The notes under the pieces are model-generated. The model worked only from the letters and a program-made list of their open reading frames with translations, did not search any database and had not been told where the DNA came from. A DNA stretch of 64,000 nt from Strigamia acuminata (Eukaryota > Arthropoda > Chilopoda > Geophilomorpha > Linotaeniidae): positions 6,882,001 through 6,946,000 of the forward strand of contig OX442322.1 of the NCBI GenBank assembly GCA_949358305.1. Direction: 5' to 3'. This document shows positions 19,637 to 31,006 of the stretch, in pieces. The stretch's first letter is position 1. Every line of letters starts with the position of its first letter. The translations under genes were made by a program, and so were the position numbers.

Positions 19637-20011
19637 GACGTGAGAAGTTGAACCGTTCCTCGTCCAGTAACCCGCGATTTGCCTTGCCCCAATTCGATAT
19701 CGAAAGGCGGAATGTTCGTGAAATCAGTGAATAACGCTCGCACATGAGTCACGTGGTCGGTCGCGCCGCAGTCGACAATCCACTCATTGGATTGCATAAA
19801 GTGGGCAACTGGGCGCTCAACGACTTGCGGCGCACTGCAGAAAAATGTCCCTTTCCGAAATGGACGTGAGCTCCCTCGAGGACGAGTGTCTTCGACCTTG
19901 GCGACGGCGTTCTTATTCCGTCTTCGACTCTTACTTCTCGAGGAGCGGTGTACGGAAGCCGTCGACTGATTCGGATTTTTACGTCGAGGGTGGGGGCACT
20001 TATTCGTATAG
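19637..20011 (-). pseudogene. Copia relic A, 5' part (gag knuckle and protease)
   Basis: Minus-strand remains of a Cop2-family gag-pol: end of the CCHC knuckle (HYTNKCPHP), a basic Ser/Arg linker, then the protease motif VDCGATDHV. The D-C-G variant also occurs in Cop2a, so it is a family feature. The right end breaks off at 20011, and the left end is cut by Cop1. Confidence 0.8.
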
Positions 20012-20236
20012 TGGTTTTAAATTAAAAAACAAATCATCTAAGTAAAACATAAGCAAAGTATGGAATTACATACTGAACAGCAGAAATTAAATCCAAATAG
20101 AGAAAACAGTAAATAAATGATCAAATATCAATACAATGTGTTTGAACACAAAACAAATAGTAAATAAACATTTGATATAAATTATTAAACAAACTTAACA
20201 TTTGAAATCAATAAACTGGCGGTCTTCAGACCAACA
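20012..20236 (-). repeat. LTR-like fragment of a Cop2-related element
   Basis: About 225 AT-rich bases. On the minus strand it begins TGTTGGTCTGAAGACC, very close to the start of the Cop2a LTR (TGTTGGTCTATAGGACC). The other edge at 20012 would end ...AAACCA. I see no target duplication, and the Copia pieces on its two sides come from different copies, so this is probably a truncated or recombined LTR. Confidence 0.4.
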
Positions 20237-20921
20237 AGGCGCCGGTCCCCACACGTCCATATGGAGCAGATCCAACGCCGTTGTCGAAACAGGATGTGGA
20301 TCGGGTTAATGAGACGCACGAATAGATTTGGCGATACGACAATGATTGCAAGCCAACTCTTTGGAGACTTCTCCAGATTCGACGCCATAAACTTGTTCGT
20401 TGGCAGCCAAAAGACACATCGCAGCCGTGTGTAAATGTCCGAGACAGCTAAGCCAAATGCCCGTCGCATCCTTCTTTGATGTAGGAGCGGCCACCTTCTT
20501 CGAATGTGACGGCGAAGAGGTGTTTGGAGGAGAAGTCGAGAGAATCAATTTCAGAGTATCGGCATAGGCCTGGACAGGAGGAGCGGTTGCGGAAGGAGGT
20601 GACGTAAGAGTAGGCAAAGGAGGACGAGTCGTTTGCGGTGAGGGTACAATGGTAGGAATAGGCAGGACTGAGGTTGGCGGAGGCGAGTTTGAAACATCAA
20701 ACCAAAAATCCGTAATATGTCGGAGCTGAGACTTCTTTTTCGACTTCGGGATTTTGATAAAATCTTCCTCGACAGTAACCATCGTCCGTACCGGAGGGGT
20801 TTGTGAAGAAGTCGGCGGCGGAACAGTCGAAACAGTCGTAGAAATCATCGCTGAAGAACATAAGCCATCGACATAGTAAAGTCCACCTTTTTCCTTAGCA
20901 CGTAGCACCGGATAACGAATG
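20237..20921 (-). pseudogene. Copia relic B (linker and start of integrase)
   Basis: Minus-strand Cop2-family polyprotein fragment: the linker after the protease (RAKEKGGLYYVDGL), a Pro/Ser/Thr-rich spacer, and the integrase zinc domain (GHLHTAA...CNHCRIAKS), then a nonsense TAA at 20306-20308 and the first catalytic segment LLHMDVWGPA near 20240. It overlaps relic A in content, so it is a different copy. Its right end is cut by the LTR at 20922. Confidence 0.8.
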
Positions 20922-21470
20922 TGTAGGTCGGCAGCAGAGGAAGACAACAAAAAACAGCTCGAAATGTCGAGCGAAAATGATAAAATAAGCACGCGATGGC
21001 GTCGCACTTATCGAGCGAACGTGTGGGCGACGTCGGGAGCGAAAAACAACACAAACGGCCACGCTAATGCGCTTATATGCCGTGAATGGAATAAACAAGT
21101 GCTTAAAAGCATAAATGAATTTAATCAAAGGAAAATACTCACGAAATAGTGTATTACAATTGGAAATCCAAGAGGCAAGAGCCCAAACGATGGTTGCCGC
21201 CATCTTGGAAAGTCAGAAAGGGTACAGAGACGACACCTGGTGTCGTGAATTGGAGTTACGGAATTGAAAATTCCGTAAAGCTTAACAAAGGATTAAGAAC
21301 TGCATGATACCTCATGCAGAAATACGATAACAGAATATATAAACTTATAGATAGTTAATACGAGTGAATATAAACAAAGATCGGAATAAATCTATCGAGA
21401 TAATATAAAATAAAAGATCAGAATGTGATTCTATGTCACATCGATAATATCACGGTCCTATAGACCAACA
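20922..21470 (-). repeat. Cop2-family 3' LTR (549 bp)
   Basis: TGTAGGTCGGCAGCAGAGG...ATAGACCAACA; clearly homologous along its length to the Cop2a LTRs at 48179-48704 and 55022-55547 but more diverged. Inner sequence follows on the right, as expected for the 3' LTR of a minus-strand element. Confidence 0.85.
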
Positions 21471-21660
21471 ATTCCCCCTTTCGATGGAGATAGAATCAGG
21501 GGAAAAACTCAATTACTGGAATTACAGTAGATACAGGTAATCATAAATAAATAATAAAGTCGAATCACCGAGCCGGGTACTGTTATTGAAAAAACTCTAC
21601 ATAAGCCCGAAAATTCCCACAGAAACTCGGTGATCCTCGAAGTCGGGTAAATAACAAAAT
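21471..21660 (-). mobile_element. 3' end of a Cop2-family element, joined to gypsy pol
   Basis: Purine tract (minus strand of ATTCCCCCTTTCG) and 3' untranslated sequence match 48705-48890 of Cop2a. Homology ends abruptly near 21660, where Gyp2 pol begins. The Gyp2 frame reads through the junction into this Copia sequence until 21583. Confidence 0.75.
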
Positions 21661-23991
21661 ATCGCCTTGAAGTACGTACTGCTGTAGCGGACGTCTTCTT
21701 TTGCGCGGAAGTTGCTCTATTGTCTGCAGTGATGTGATGAGTTCCATAATTTTCTGATCTTTACGCTGCTCTGCAGGTAAATCGAGATTTTCGAGCAATA
21801 ATGAAGGAATAATTACTTCTTCTTCACTAATCTCTTCAGGAATCCTACTTAACGCATCGGCATCTGTATGTTTCTTACCTGACTTATGCTGTACCTCATA
21901 ATCATAGTCAACCAACTGCAGACTCCATCGTGCTAACCTACCATTTGGATTTTTGACGCTCTTCAGCCATTGAAGTGCTGAATGGTCCGTGATGATGGTA
22001 AACTTCTTCCCGTACAAATATGGTCGGAATTTCTGTATGCCAAACAATATGGCCAGACATTCTCTTTCCGTCGCATTATAGTTCTGTTCAGCATTGCTCA
22101 ATAACCTACTAGCATAACAAATCACATGCTCTTGGTTGTTAAGCTTTTGTTTCAAAATGGCTCCCAAACCGTAAGCGCTAGCATCCGTCGATATGATGAA
22201 ACGCTGTGCGAAATTAGGATGCGCCAAAACTGGCACTGTTACCAAAGCTGTTCTTAGTTGTTTAAATGCTTCTTTATGAGGCGGTTCCCAGTCGAATTTC
22301 TCGTCTTTCTTTGTAAGGTTGATCAAGGGTTTGGAAATATCAGCAAATCCTAAAATGAATTTTCTGTAATATGAACACAAACCCAAAAATCCCCTTAACT
22401 GCTTCACATTTAATGGAATTGGAAACTTCGCTACAGACTCGAGATTTCGTGCATCTGGTGAAATGCCTTCTGAATCAATCACCTGTCCAAGATACCGGAT
22501 GGTATCCGTCCCGAAAGTGCATTTGCTTAGCTTTACCTTTAAATTCGCAATTCGCAGTTTTTCAAAGACTGAGTCCAGATCTTGTAAATGTTGTTCAAAT
22601 GTTTTAGAAAAAATTATAAGGTCGTCAAGATAGGCTATACAGACCTTTCCAAGGAGGTTGCCCAATACTTTATTCATCAATTTTTGAAACGCGGCTGGGC
22701 TATTACATAACCCCATTCCGAGGACATTAAATTCATAGTGTCCGCTTGAAGTGGTGAACGCTGTCTTCTCTCGGTCTTGTTCATTTATTTCAACTTGATG
22801 GTATCCTTGGATTATATCCATCATTGAGAAAAACTGGGCCCCTGCCAGTTGATCTAAAGTGTCATCTATTCTTGGTAGTGGGTACACCATTTTCGTTGTA
22901 ATTGCGTTCAACCTCCTCCAATCAACACAAAACCTCCATTTACCGTCTCTTTTCTTGATGAGCAAGACTGGCGCGCTCCAGGGACTTTCCGAATCCCTAA
23001 TGACTCCTTGTTCTAACAATTTTCTGGTTTCCTCAGCTTCTACTTCTTTTTCTGCAATTGAACGTCTATACGGTTGCAAGTGAATAGGTTCATGGTCACC
23101 TGTATCAATTTTATGACTAAAGTTGGTTACTCTTCCTAAGTCTTTATCTGAAATGGCAAATCTGTCCTGATTTTTCTGGAGTAACCGCTTCATTTGTTGC
23201 TGTTGGTTCTTAGTCATCTTATCTTTGGCTATTGCGGAGTCAAAATCAAAGCAATTTGCTTGTTTTTCATTCAACAACTCAACAACCTTAGACCTTGAGG
23301 AGTTAGAGTCAAAACAATTTGCTTGTTTCTCATCCACCAACCCAATATCAATAATATAATGTGCCTTACCAATTGCAGACTTCTCTTGTAGAAAAATAGA
23401 CTTAGATGTTGGATTCGCCACTCGTATTACACCTTTGCCGTTTTCAAACTTTGTTAACGTCTTACAACAGATAATACCAAACCTATCGATTACATTGCCT
23501 AAAGGTTCCAAAAACATTTCTGTCGTTAAAGCTGTGCTTAAATTAACTGGAACTACACATTCATGCATTGGTGGAATTGCTATGCCTTTTGTCACTCTTG
23601 CTACATAATTCTGGTCTACATACGTCTTGTTCATCGGGAAAACTGCTTCTAATCCACTATTTCGGCCCACAAAGATCTTTTGTAAATCGTAATCAACGAC
23701 ACACCTCGCAAAAGTCATAAATGGATCCCCCAGTAAAAGTTGGTAATTAAAACTTCTAACTATCAATACTTCCATTGAATACTGCAATTGTCCTATTTGA
23801 ATGTTCAAATTTGTCTTACCCACTGGAGTTATTAAATCAGTTCCTATTCCTCGTAATCTAACATTAGGTGTAGACTGATAATCCAACTGTAATATTTCTG
23901 CTAACTCTTCACTCAAAAGGTTCTTCTTAGCTCCAGTGTCCATAACTGCCTTTATTTCCAAATTTTTTACAATTACCGGGATTTCCAACAA
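21583..23991 (-). pseudogene. pol: Gyp2 pol, truncated before integrase
   Basis: Minus-strand Ty3/gypsy Pol of 802 residues. Protease MDTGAKKN lies near residue 16, RT YLDDLIIF near 455, RNase H TDASAYG near 598, followed by the connection region to about residue 775. The last 25 or so residues come from fused Copia 3' sequence after the break near 21660, so integrase and the 3' LTR are missing. Pol is in the -1 frame relative to gag and is open upstream past the gag stop, so it was probably reached by frameshifting near GGAAAAC just before that stop; this heptamer is not a canonical slippery site. The RT core is uninterrupted. Confidence 0.88.
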
Positions 23992-24101
23992 TAATTCCGA
24001 AATTTTTGCGTCAATTATTATAATGTTGTCCTTTTTCCATCTTTTCTTCTTCTTCTTCTTACTTCTATTTGGATGGTGACAATTTCTCTGTGGCCGACTT
24101 C

Positions 24102-25482
24102 CTAGTTTTCCGTCTGTTGTTGAGTGTTAACTGTAGAATTAGGGCCTTCTCTTCTACGTCTTCTTGGCCTCCAAGTACTTCTACCTCTCTCCTGTTGGTA
24201 ACTGGGAGGATTATAAAACTCGCAAGTAAAGTGATGATAGCATCCACAAGATCGAGTATTACTATTATTACTATTATTGTTATTATTAGTATTATAATTT
24301 TGCCTACCACCTCTATTACCACCTTTCTGAAAATTCTGATACTGGAAATTCTGACCTCCTCGCTTCATTGGCGTATACCACTGGCTTCCTATCAAGATGG
24401 GTTCTTTTGACGTCAGTTCCACCATCTCAAGAGCTAATAACCGTTGCTTTAACATTGCATTTTCAGCTAGAAGCTCGGCGTGAGTTAATGAGGTTTCCAC
24501 AGTTCCACTCAGTTTACCTGATGTCGCTGGAGTTACCTTTTCATCCACCACCTTTTTGAAAAGTGAGAGCAGTAAATCCGCTGGATCCTTAACCTTGTGG
24601 GTCTCTTACAACTTCACCCTCTGTTCCATCTCTGCCAATGTGGTTGGGAATACTGTGATTATCATCTTCTTCATGTCGGGTTTCATACCTTGATAAACAT
24701 AATTAATCTTTTGATGTTCAGTGAGCTCCGGCCTCACAAAAGCACACTCAGCCAAAATTTTTTTCATATAGACATCTGCTGTTCCTTCTGTATGTGACAT
24801 AAAATGAAGAGTATTTAAAACATTTTCCTGGCCTCTACAAAATTTATTTTCTAGTTGTGGTTTCCACTGTCCAAGTCCATGTTGGATTCTTCTTGAGCAA
24901 TTCCACATACCAAGCCAGACCATCAGTTTTTAGCGCTAATGGCAATTGTTTAACTCTCTCATCATCTGTGCCTATTGTTGCTTCGTAAGCCACGAGCCAC
25001 TGGGCAATATTCCCTTTCTCGGTGTCGTAACAAACGACAGGTGGCTTTTGCATCATCAAATTCTTAAATAAATCAGTTAGTACAGCCGTTGGGTCTGCCA
25101 TCTTGGATACTATTCCTTTTGATGTGGATCCTTGTGTGTTAGCTTTTAATAAAGGTGTTTGTATAGTCTTTATTGGTGTTAGTAATTCAAAAATTGATTT
25201 TAACTCTTTTGGTTTTATTAATTTCAAAGGTGAGGATAAATCAAGTTCTTGTTGCGATAATGAATCTTGGAAATTATCTTCCTCCCTTATTTCAACAACT
25301 GGATCTCCCCCCTTTATTTCAACAACTGGATCTTCCTCCTTTATTTCAGATCCCGAATGTGATTTTGATTTTTTCCTACTTTTAGTTACGTTAGGATTAT
25401 CCACTAGTCTCTGTAATTCTTGGTTCTGTAAATCTAATAAATTGTCCGTTTGTGTCTGTGTAAGCTTCACTGGTTTATCCAC
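24102..25482 (-). pseudogene. gag: Gyp2 gag, broken by a frameshift and a stop
   Basis: The frame beginning at ATG 25482 shifts around 24870-24900 into another frame, which has an in-frame TAA at 24606-24608 and then continues to TAG at 24102. Seen in order are a basic/acidic N terminus with tandem (D/E)PVVEI repeats, a capsid-like region (IAQWLVAYEATIG onward), a Gln/Arg/Asn-rich tail with an Asn homopolymer-like tract (NNNNNSNNS), and a Cys/His cluster (CGCYHHFTC) that is not a standard CCHC knuckle. Assigned as gag from position and composition. Confidence 0.7.
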
Positions 25483-26235
25483 TATTAAGCCTTGGAATGT
25501 TCTATAATTTTTATTTCCACTACTCTATAATGCACCTCCACACATTCACTATAACCAAAATTCACTAATCACTTATTCTGGAATAAATCTTTATACAATT
25601 AATCATTGAAATCAACGTAAACCTTAATATAAACCAGAAAAAACACATTGCCTATAATGGAATCGTTATCAATCAATGTTTTATCATTAAACAAACACTC
25701 AACATTCAAAATCTTTATTCTGAAAAATATTCTCATTTTAATATTTCCAAAAAGAAAAACCCAATTATCAAAATTCTGAAAAATAAACAATTATTATTAT
25801 TAGTCAACAACAGAATCTATATAAATTATCACTAATTTATCAATTTCCTGTAAAAAAGAAAAATTAAATTTATTAAGACTTTATTAAATATATTATTATC
25901 AAAACAAACTTTCCTGCAAAATTCAATATTCAACAATATTAAACAACTTTAATAATTAAATCCAAAATATTATTCAACTCAATGGAATCTTATTAAATAT
26001 TCAATCACTATACTGTCTTCAAACTCTGTGTCACTCTATGATTCACTCTTATTTTTATCTAATATGCAAATTAATCTGCACTATTCCTAAATTTTATAAG
26101 AATTTCTATTATTTTCACTGAATTTTCACGGGGTTTTAGCTCTAATTTTTCAATTTTTGCACAAAACTGGCTGATTTTTACTGTAAACTTTCACTTTTCA
26201 CTACTTTTATCAACCAATTAGTAGGTCTCAAAAGA
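25483..26235 (-). other. Gyp2 leader between primer site and gag
   Basis: About 750 strongly AT-rich bases with no credible coding frame and no repeat that I can see. Confidence 0.45.
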
Positions 26236-26253
26236 AAACCGCAATCTCCACCA
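26236..26253 (-). other. Gyp2 candidate primer-binding site
   Basis: On the minus strand, TGGTGGAGATTGCGG starts three bases inside the presumed LTR end. It begins with TGG, but I cannot match it to a tRNA with confidence. Confidence 0.35.
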
Positions 26254-26256
26254 CTT

Positions 26257-26700
26257 TGTTACGTGGCCAAATGGCCAATACTGACCACGTAACATAACTT
26301 GTTTTTACTTTACTTTAGCTTCACTAATACTAGCTGAGCTAAAGAGTGGCTTAACTAAACTAAGAGTGAAATGAAACAAAGCCATTGTTTAAGATTGAAA
26401 ACAATACAGTGTCTTTATTCTTTAAATCAAAACACTTAAATCATAAATACAAAATGTGAAACTAAATCTAAACTAAACCTAAAAAGATATGATTAACACT
26501 TGATTCAATTTGGAGGGAAACGATCACACCAAGCCATTTGCTGGCTGGTGCTAACCGCTTAGAAGCCCGGGATGGACTGAGCTCTAAGAGCCAAAGTGGC
26601 TTTTTTATACCTGAGTCACCCCCTGAGTTAATCCAGATTGACCAGCCCGTGATGTCACCATCACGTACGTTGGCTAGTGATAGATTTTGACAACTTCTTT
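26257..26700 (-). repeat. Gyp2 5' LTR (right edge uncertain)
   Basis: The left end is a perfect 10-bp inverted repeat, TGTTACGTGG (26257-26266) with CCACGTAACA (26285-26294). Minus-strand TATAAAAAAG near 26608-26599 and AATAAA near 26420 are in the order expected for promoter then polyadenylation signal. The right boundary lies somewhere between about 26650 and 26745; no second LTR is available for comparison. Confidence 0.5.
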
Positions 26701-26744
26701 AATTCTAGCGCTGGTTTGAGCTGGTCGGCAGACGACGCAACTCA

Positions 26745-27668
26745 ACCGCGTGACAATACGGTAATTAACAGTATTTGCTACGTACTGAAGAACTTGAAGA
26801 AGGGCTCGGATGTGGGTATTTTCGTAGCAAGTGTTAAATTGCGAGAGCGAAATGACGGAGAATAAGATTTCGGGGCGCGTTTGTGACGCCAGAAACAGTA
26901 GTGACCCGATAAGTGAAGTCGATCAGGTTTTCGGTCGATGCTCGAACTAAAGTGGTCCCAGGTGTGACAGGAACTTTAACAAGTCGATTTGTCGATGTAC
27001 CGTACTTCGTGACGAATTTCGCGATATACGCACGTTGAGAAATATAAGTGCGTCCCAATTCGCGGATGAACTCGACGCCTAACAGTTTAGTGATTGGACC
27101 GAGGTTGACAATGTCGAATTTTGAAGTAATAAGTCGAATAATTCGATCCAAAACGCAGTTGGCAGCATAGAAAAGAACGATATCATCGACGTAGACTAAC
27201 ATAACTGCGCAATTACCGTAGATGTAAACGCAGTTGCACGCAGGCATTTTTCGGAATCCAAGAGCTCGAAGTGCTTCGCCCAGTTTAGAATACCATTGTC
27301 TACCAGACTGGTGGAGTCCATAAAGAGATTTTACGAGTAACCAAACGTTGTCGGGATGATTACAGGTGGCACTTGCCGGGATGCGCATGTAGACCTTGTG
27401 CTCCAGGTCCCGGTACAGGTATGCACACTTGACGTCGAGGTGTGCATCTTTCCATCCTCATAGCACTACCAAAAGGCAAAAGAATAGTCGAATGAGGACG
27501 AAGTTCACGACTGGACTGAAGACTTCATCGTAATCGATTCCGAAGGTTTGGCGAAAGCCTTGGGCGACGAGTCCAGCACGATATCGAGTAATCTTGCCGG
27601 TCGCGTCTGATTTGAGTTTAAAGATCCATTTACAGCCCAAGATTGTCGTGTTGGGCGGTTTCAGCACT
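26745..27668 (-). pseudogene. Cop2-family RT fragment
   Basis: Minus-strand RT remains closely matching Cop2a 49410-50320: GCKWIFKLK, ARY region, FSPVVNFVLIR, then a frame change near 27455, then RIPASATCNHPDNVW, YVDDIVLF and the following RT segment, decaying near 26870. It may belong to the same copy as the LTR at 20922 and have been split by Gyp2 with loss of about 500 bases, but this is inference. Confidence 0.8.
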
Positions 27669-27680
27669 TCAATATTAATC

Positions 27681-28954
27681 TGTAGGTCTAAAGACCAATA
27701 TTTAATCGATGCTAAATGTTTGCATCATATATTTATCGTATTTATCTTGTTTCATTTGATTTGTGATTCATTTCCGAATATTATCTTTATTATTCAGTGT
27801 TAATGTATATTTTGCGCTGTAACGTACGAGATACCGTACGATGGACGCTTCCCATAGCATGATTTGTTCTTTTCTTAACTTGTAACGTTAATTTTCGGCA
27901 CCAGAGTGCCCTCACTGTATTCTTTTCCAAATCCAAGATGGCGCAACAAATGGAATTGTGCTGCTTCACTGTTTTCTAACACAAATGTAATGTATTTTTG
28001 TTTTATAAACTATTTTATCATTTCTAAACATTGTATGTATGTTTATTTGCACCTTAAGTGCTTTATCTGTGCACATAAGCGACATTAAGTCGCGCACATT
28101 GCCCGAAACGTTTGCGCGCGCAGCGCGACTCCATTTCGCGGACATTATCACGCTTCCTGTCGCCGATTCGGCTGATATTTGCGCCTGCCTCTGCTACAGA
28201 GGATGGTTCCTTGCTAACCGCGACATATTTCGCCTCATTTTCTGTTCAGTTCTAATCGTTGTTGGGTGAGTGTTTGGTGAAGGAGACATCATCTTTAAGC
28301 TTGGCTTAAAACCACATCAAATATGGCTGCAACTTTATTCAGGTGTTTGGCAAAAAGTGACATCACTCATTAAAAGCATTGAACAAATCCCATATGTACA
28401 GAACGAATCTTGGTGGATTCTAAACACAGAAATTATACAAACATGACTAACTAAGGAACAGTATTCGTGCCAGCACCGCAACTTTACAAATGCACGTTTA
28501 TGTTGGTTTGCGATAATCATATTTGTTGTGCATTTCCGAATAGGCACAATAAGCGGGTTACTTCATGTATTGTTACGAATGGTCAGCCAATTGATTCTGA
28601 TTTTTAAACTACGCTTGTTCCGTACTGCAATTGGCTGTGTTGACATGATAACGTGCGACCCCGTCGTCTGCTTGTTAAGCGACAATCCTTTAGTTATGTT
28701 TGGTATTATTTATCCATTACTTTAGTCTTTACGTTGTATTATTGTAAAGAATAAATCTATTTGGTTGTAATAATAGATTTGTTCTCTTTATTACTCTGTA
28801 ACCTGAGTTGAGATTGTAATAGCCTCAACCCAGATCACTGTCTTGTTGCCTTTCATGTGAATAAAACATGGCGGGCGCGAAGTGCAAGATTTCCGCACAT
28901 TTTAAGCTGATCTCACCTTTATTCCGATGTTCTCCGGCCTCCGCGGACTTATCA
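27681..28954 (+). repeat. CopX 5' LTR, plus strand, about 1274 bp
   Basis: Begins TGTAGGTCTAAAGACC and ends CTTATCA, two bases before an initiator-Met type primer site. AATAAA motifs near 28750 and 28859 fit polyadenylation. Only one copy is visible; the rest of the element is displaced beyond Cop3. Small ORFs inside on both strands look fortuitous. Confidence 0.6.
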
Positions 28955-28956
28955 AA

Positions 28957-28972
28957 TGGTAGCAGAGGATTT
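28957..28972 (+). other. CopX primer-binding site (initiator tRNA-Met)
   Basis: TGGTAGCAGAGGATTT; the first 14 bases match the complement of the initiator tRNA-Met 3' end. Confidence 0.7.
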
Positions 28973-29216
28973 ACGGTCGGGCCAACAGGTTATTGACGAG
29001 TTCGTAGAGTTTTTCGGGCAAAAACGAACGTCGGAAGTTCGTCGCAGATCTTCGCCGAGACGTATCGCCGAAATTCGGAACTTTTTGTCGTGAACAGCGG
29101 TGACAACGTGTGCGGACAGTTCTGTTGTATATTCATATAGAATTTGTAGTGACTTGCAAAAACAGTGGTTTGGAAAAACATCAGGTGGATAAAGAATTAG
29201 AGTCCATCTTTACAGG
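28973..29216 (+). other. CopX leader, cut by Cop3
   Basis: Non-coding leader sequence after the primer site, ending at the Cop3 LTR. No gag start is reached. Confidence 0.45.
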
Positions 29217-29446
29217 TGAGTAACAAAACATCAAGTGAGTGTTTATTCATACACCATGTGACTTGTGTCATCACCAGAGCCACCTGTGGGCAACATATAC
29301 AAGTTACATGTAAACAAAGGCTGTGATTGTCTTCACTGCCAAGTACAAATAGTGATACATTGATACATAATGCGGTAACCTGATAATACGATACAAGTAT
29401 AAACATATGTACATAATAGGTGATAAATACACACGATATCTCAACA
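29217..29446 (-). repeat. Cop3 3' LTR, about 230 bp
   Basis: On the minus strand it runs TGTTGAGATATCG...GTTACTCA with AATAAA about 30 bases before the end. The purine tract GAGGGGGCCGAT (29459-29447) lies just upstream, as expected. The partner LTR is outside the window, so the left edge is estimated. Confidence 0.6.
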
Positions 29447-29476
29447 ATCGGCCCCCTCGAATTATCTCGCTTTGTA

Positions 29477-31006
29477 TCAAACACGCAGAACACTTAAATC
29501 AACCAAAAAGCGACTACAGAATTGTACTAAGTCAGTCTTGTCAACGGACTTTGTGAAGATATCCGCGTAATTAGACTTTGTGCCGACATGGATGATTTGA
29601 AGATTATCTTTCTTGACAAGTTCTCTTATAAAATGGTATCGGATGTCTATATGCTTGGTTTTTGGATTTTCAACGCAAGACTTCGTGAAATCTACCGTCG
29701 AAATATTGTCGCACAAGACACGGTGAGAGAACTTATCCGCCAATTCGGGAATAATTTCGTGTAGGACGCGAACTATCCAAATGTAGTCCTTAACAGACTC
29801 TGGGCCACATATTCAGCCTCCATCGTCGACAATGTTACATTCCGCTGTTTGAAGGTTCTCCAGTAAACAGGTGTGCTACCTAGTGTTACTAGGGTTCCTC
29901 CAGCGGAGATTTGGTCGTCCCGGTTATTAGCATAGTCGGAATCGCTATATCCGATAACTTCGATCCGATCATTCGGGAACAACATTAATCCGTAATTTCT
30001 CGTCGTTCTCAGATAGCTGAGTAGGTCCAATAATGCAGTCCAGTGATCCCATCCTGGGTTCGATTGAAATTGGCTTAGGATATTGACTGCATACGTCAAA
30101 TCAGGTCTTGTCCTCGATGCGATAAACGCTAAACATCCAAGCAAACTTCGATAGGAAATTGCTTCCATGATTCTAAATTCATCAATCGTGTTCGGACATT
30201 CCCGCTTCGTGAGGATAGTTGCCTTTGTCATTGGTTGGGATCGAATCTTTACAGAGTCCAAGTGGTTCTTGAATTTTAACAACACTTTGTTGACATAGGA
30301 TTTCTGATGAAAAACCATTTGTTGTTTGTAGGGATAAAATTCAACTCCCAAAAGCTTCTTAGTTTGTCCAAGTATGACCAGATCAAACTGTGTTCCGATC
30401 ATGTTGAGTATGTTCATTGCGTCTGTATGTTGTTTTCCAAAAACTACAATATCGTCGACGTAGACGATCAAATAGGCGATATTTCCATACTTATAGACGC
30501 AATTGCACCAGTTTACATGCTCTAGTCCTAACTTCAATAAAGTCTCTTCTTGTTCTATGCCCCATTGTCTTCCGGATTGATGTAGTCCGTATATCGCTCG
30601 GAGGAGTTGGCAGACATAGTTTTCTTTTCCCTTAGAAATGAAACCTTTCGGCTGACGCATGTAAACTGTCTTATGAAGTTTTGCGTAAAGGTACGCACAT
30701 TTGACGTCCGCCTGGATGTACGACCACTTCAGCATGCAGACGAGTAGCGTGAACATAAAGCGCACGATTGAGAAGTCCACTACGGGTGAGAATGTCTCCT
30801 CATATGACTCGCCGTAGACTTGGGAAAATCCTTGCGCAACAAGCCTCGCCTTGTAACGTGCGACTTCCCCCTCTTCGTTCTGTTTGGTCGTGTAAATCCA
30901 CTTACAACCCACTATCTTAGTGTTGGGCGGTGGTGGAACTAGTTTCCACACCTCGCGCTTATGCATGGTATCGATTTCATCGTTCATCGCCTGGCGCCAT
31001 TCATCC
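29477..31006 (-). pseudogene. pol: Cop3 RT and RNase H part of pol
   Basis: From the Gyp3 boundary the frame carries GCKWIYTTK, ARLVAQGFSQ, FSPVVDF, YVDDIVVF and the RNase H start YSDSDYANN to MEAEYVA, then stops at 29773. The remaining RNase H segment (LCDNIS, KTKHIDIRYHFI, NYADIFTKS) continues in another frame from about 29790 to 29477, indicating a one-base indel. The RT palm motif is intact. The segment would have been the C-terminal third of a Copia polyprotein. Confidence 0.9.

Noticed and set aside
20012-20236. Complete solo LTR
   Set aside because: No target duplication and its two flanks come from different Copia copies; called LTR-like only.
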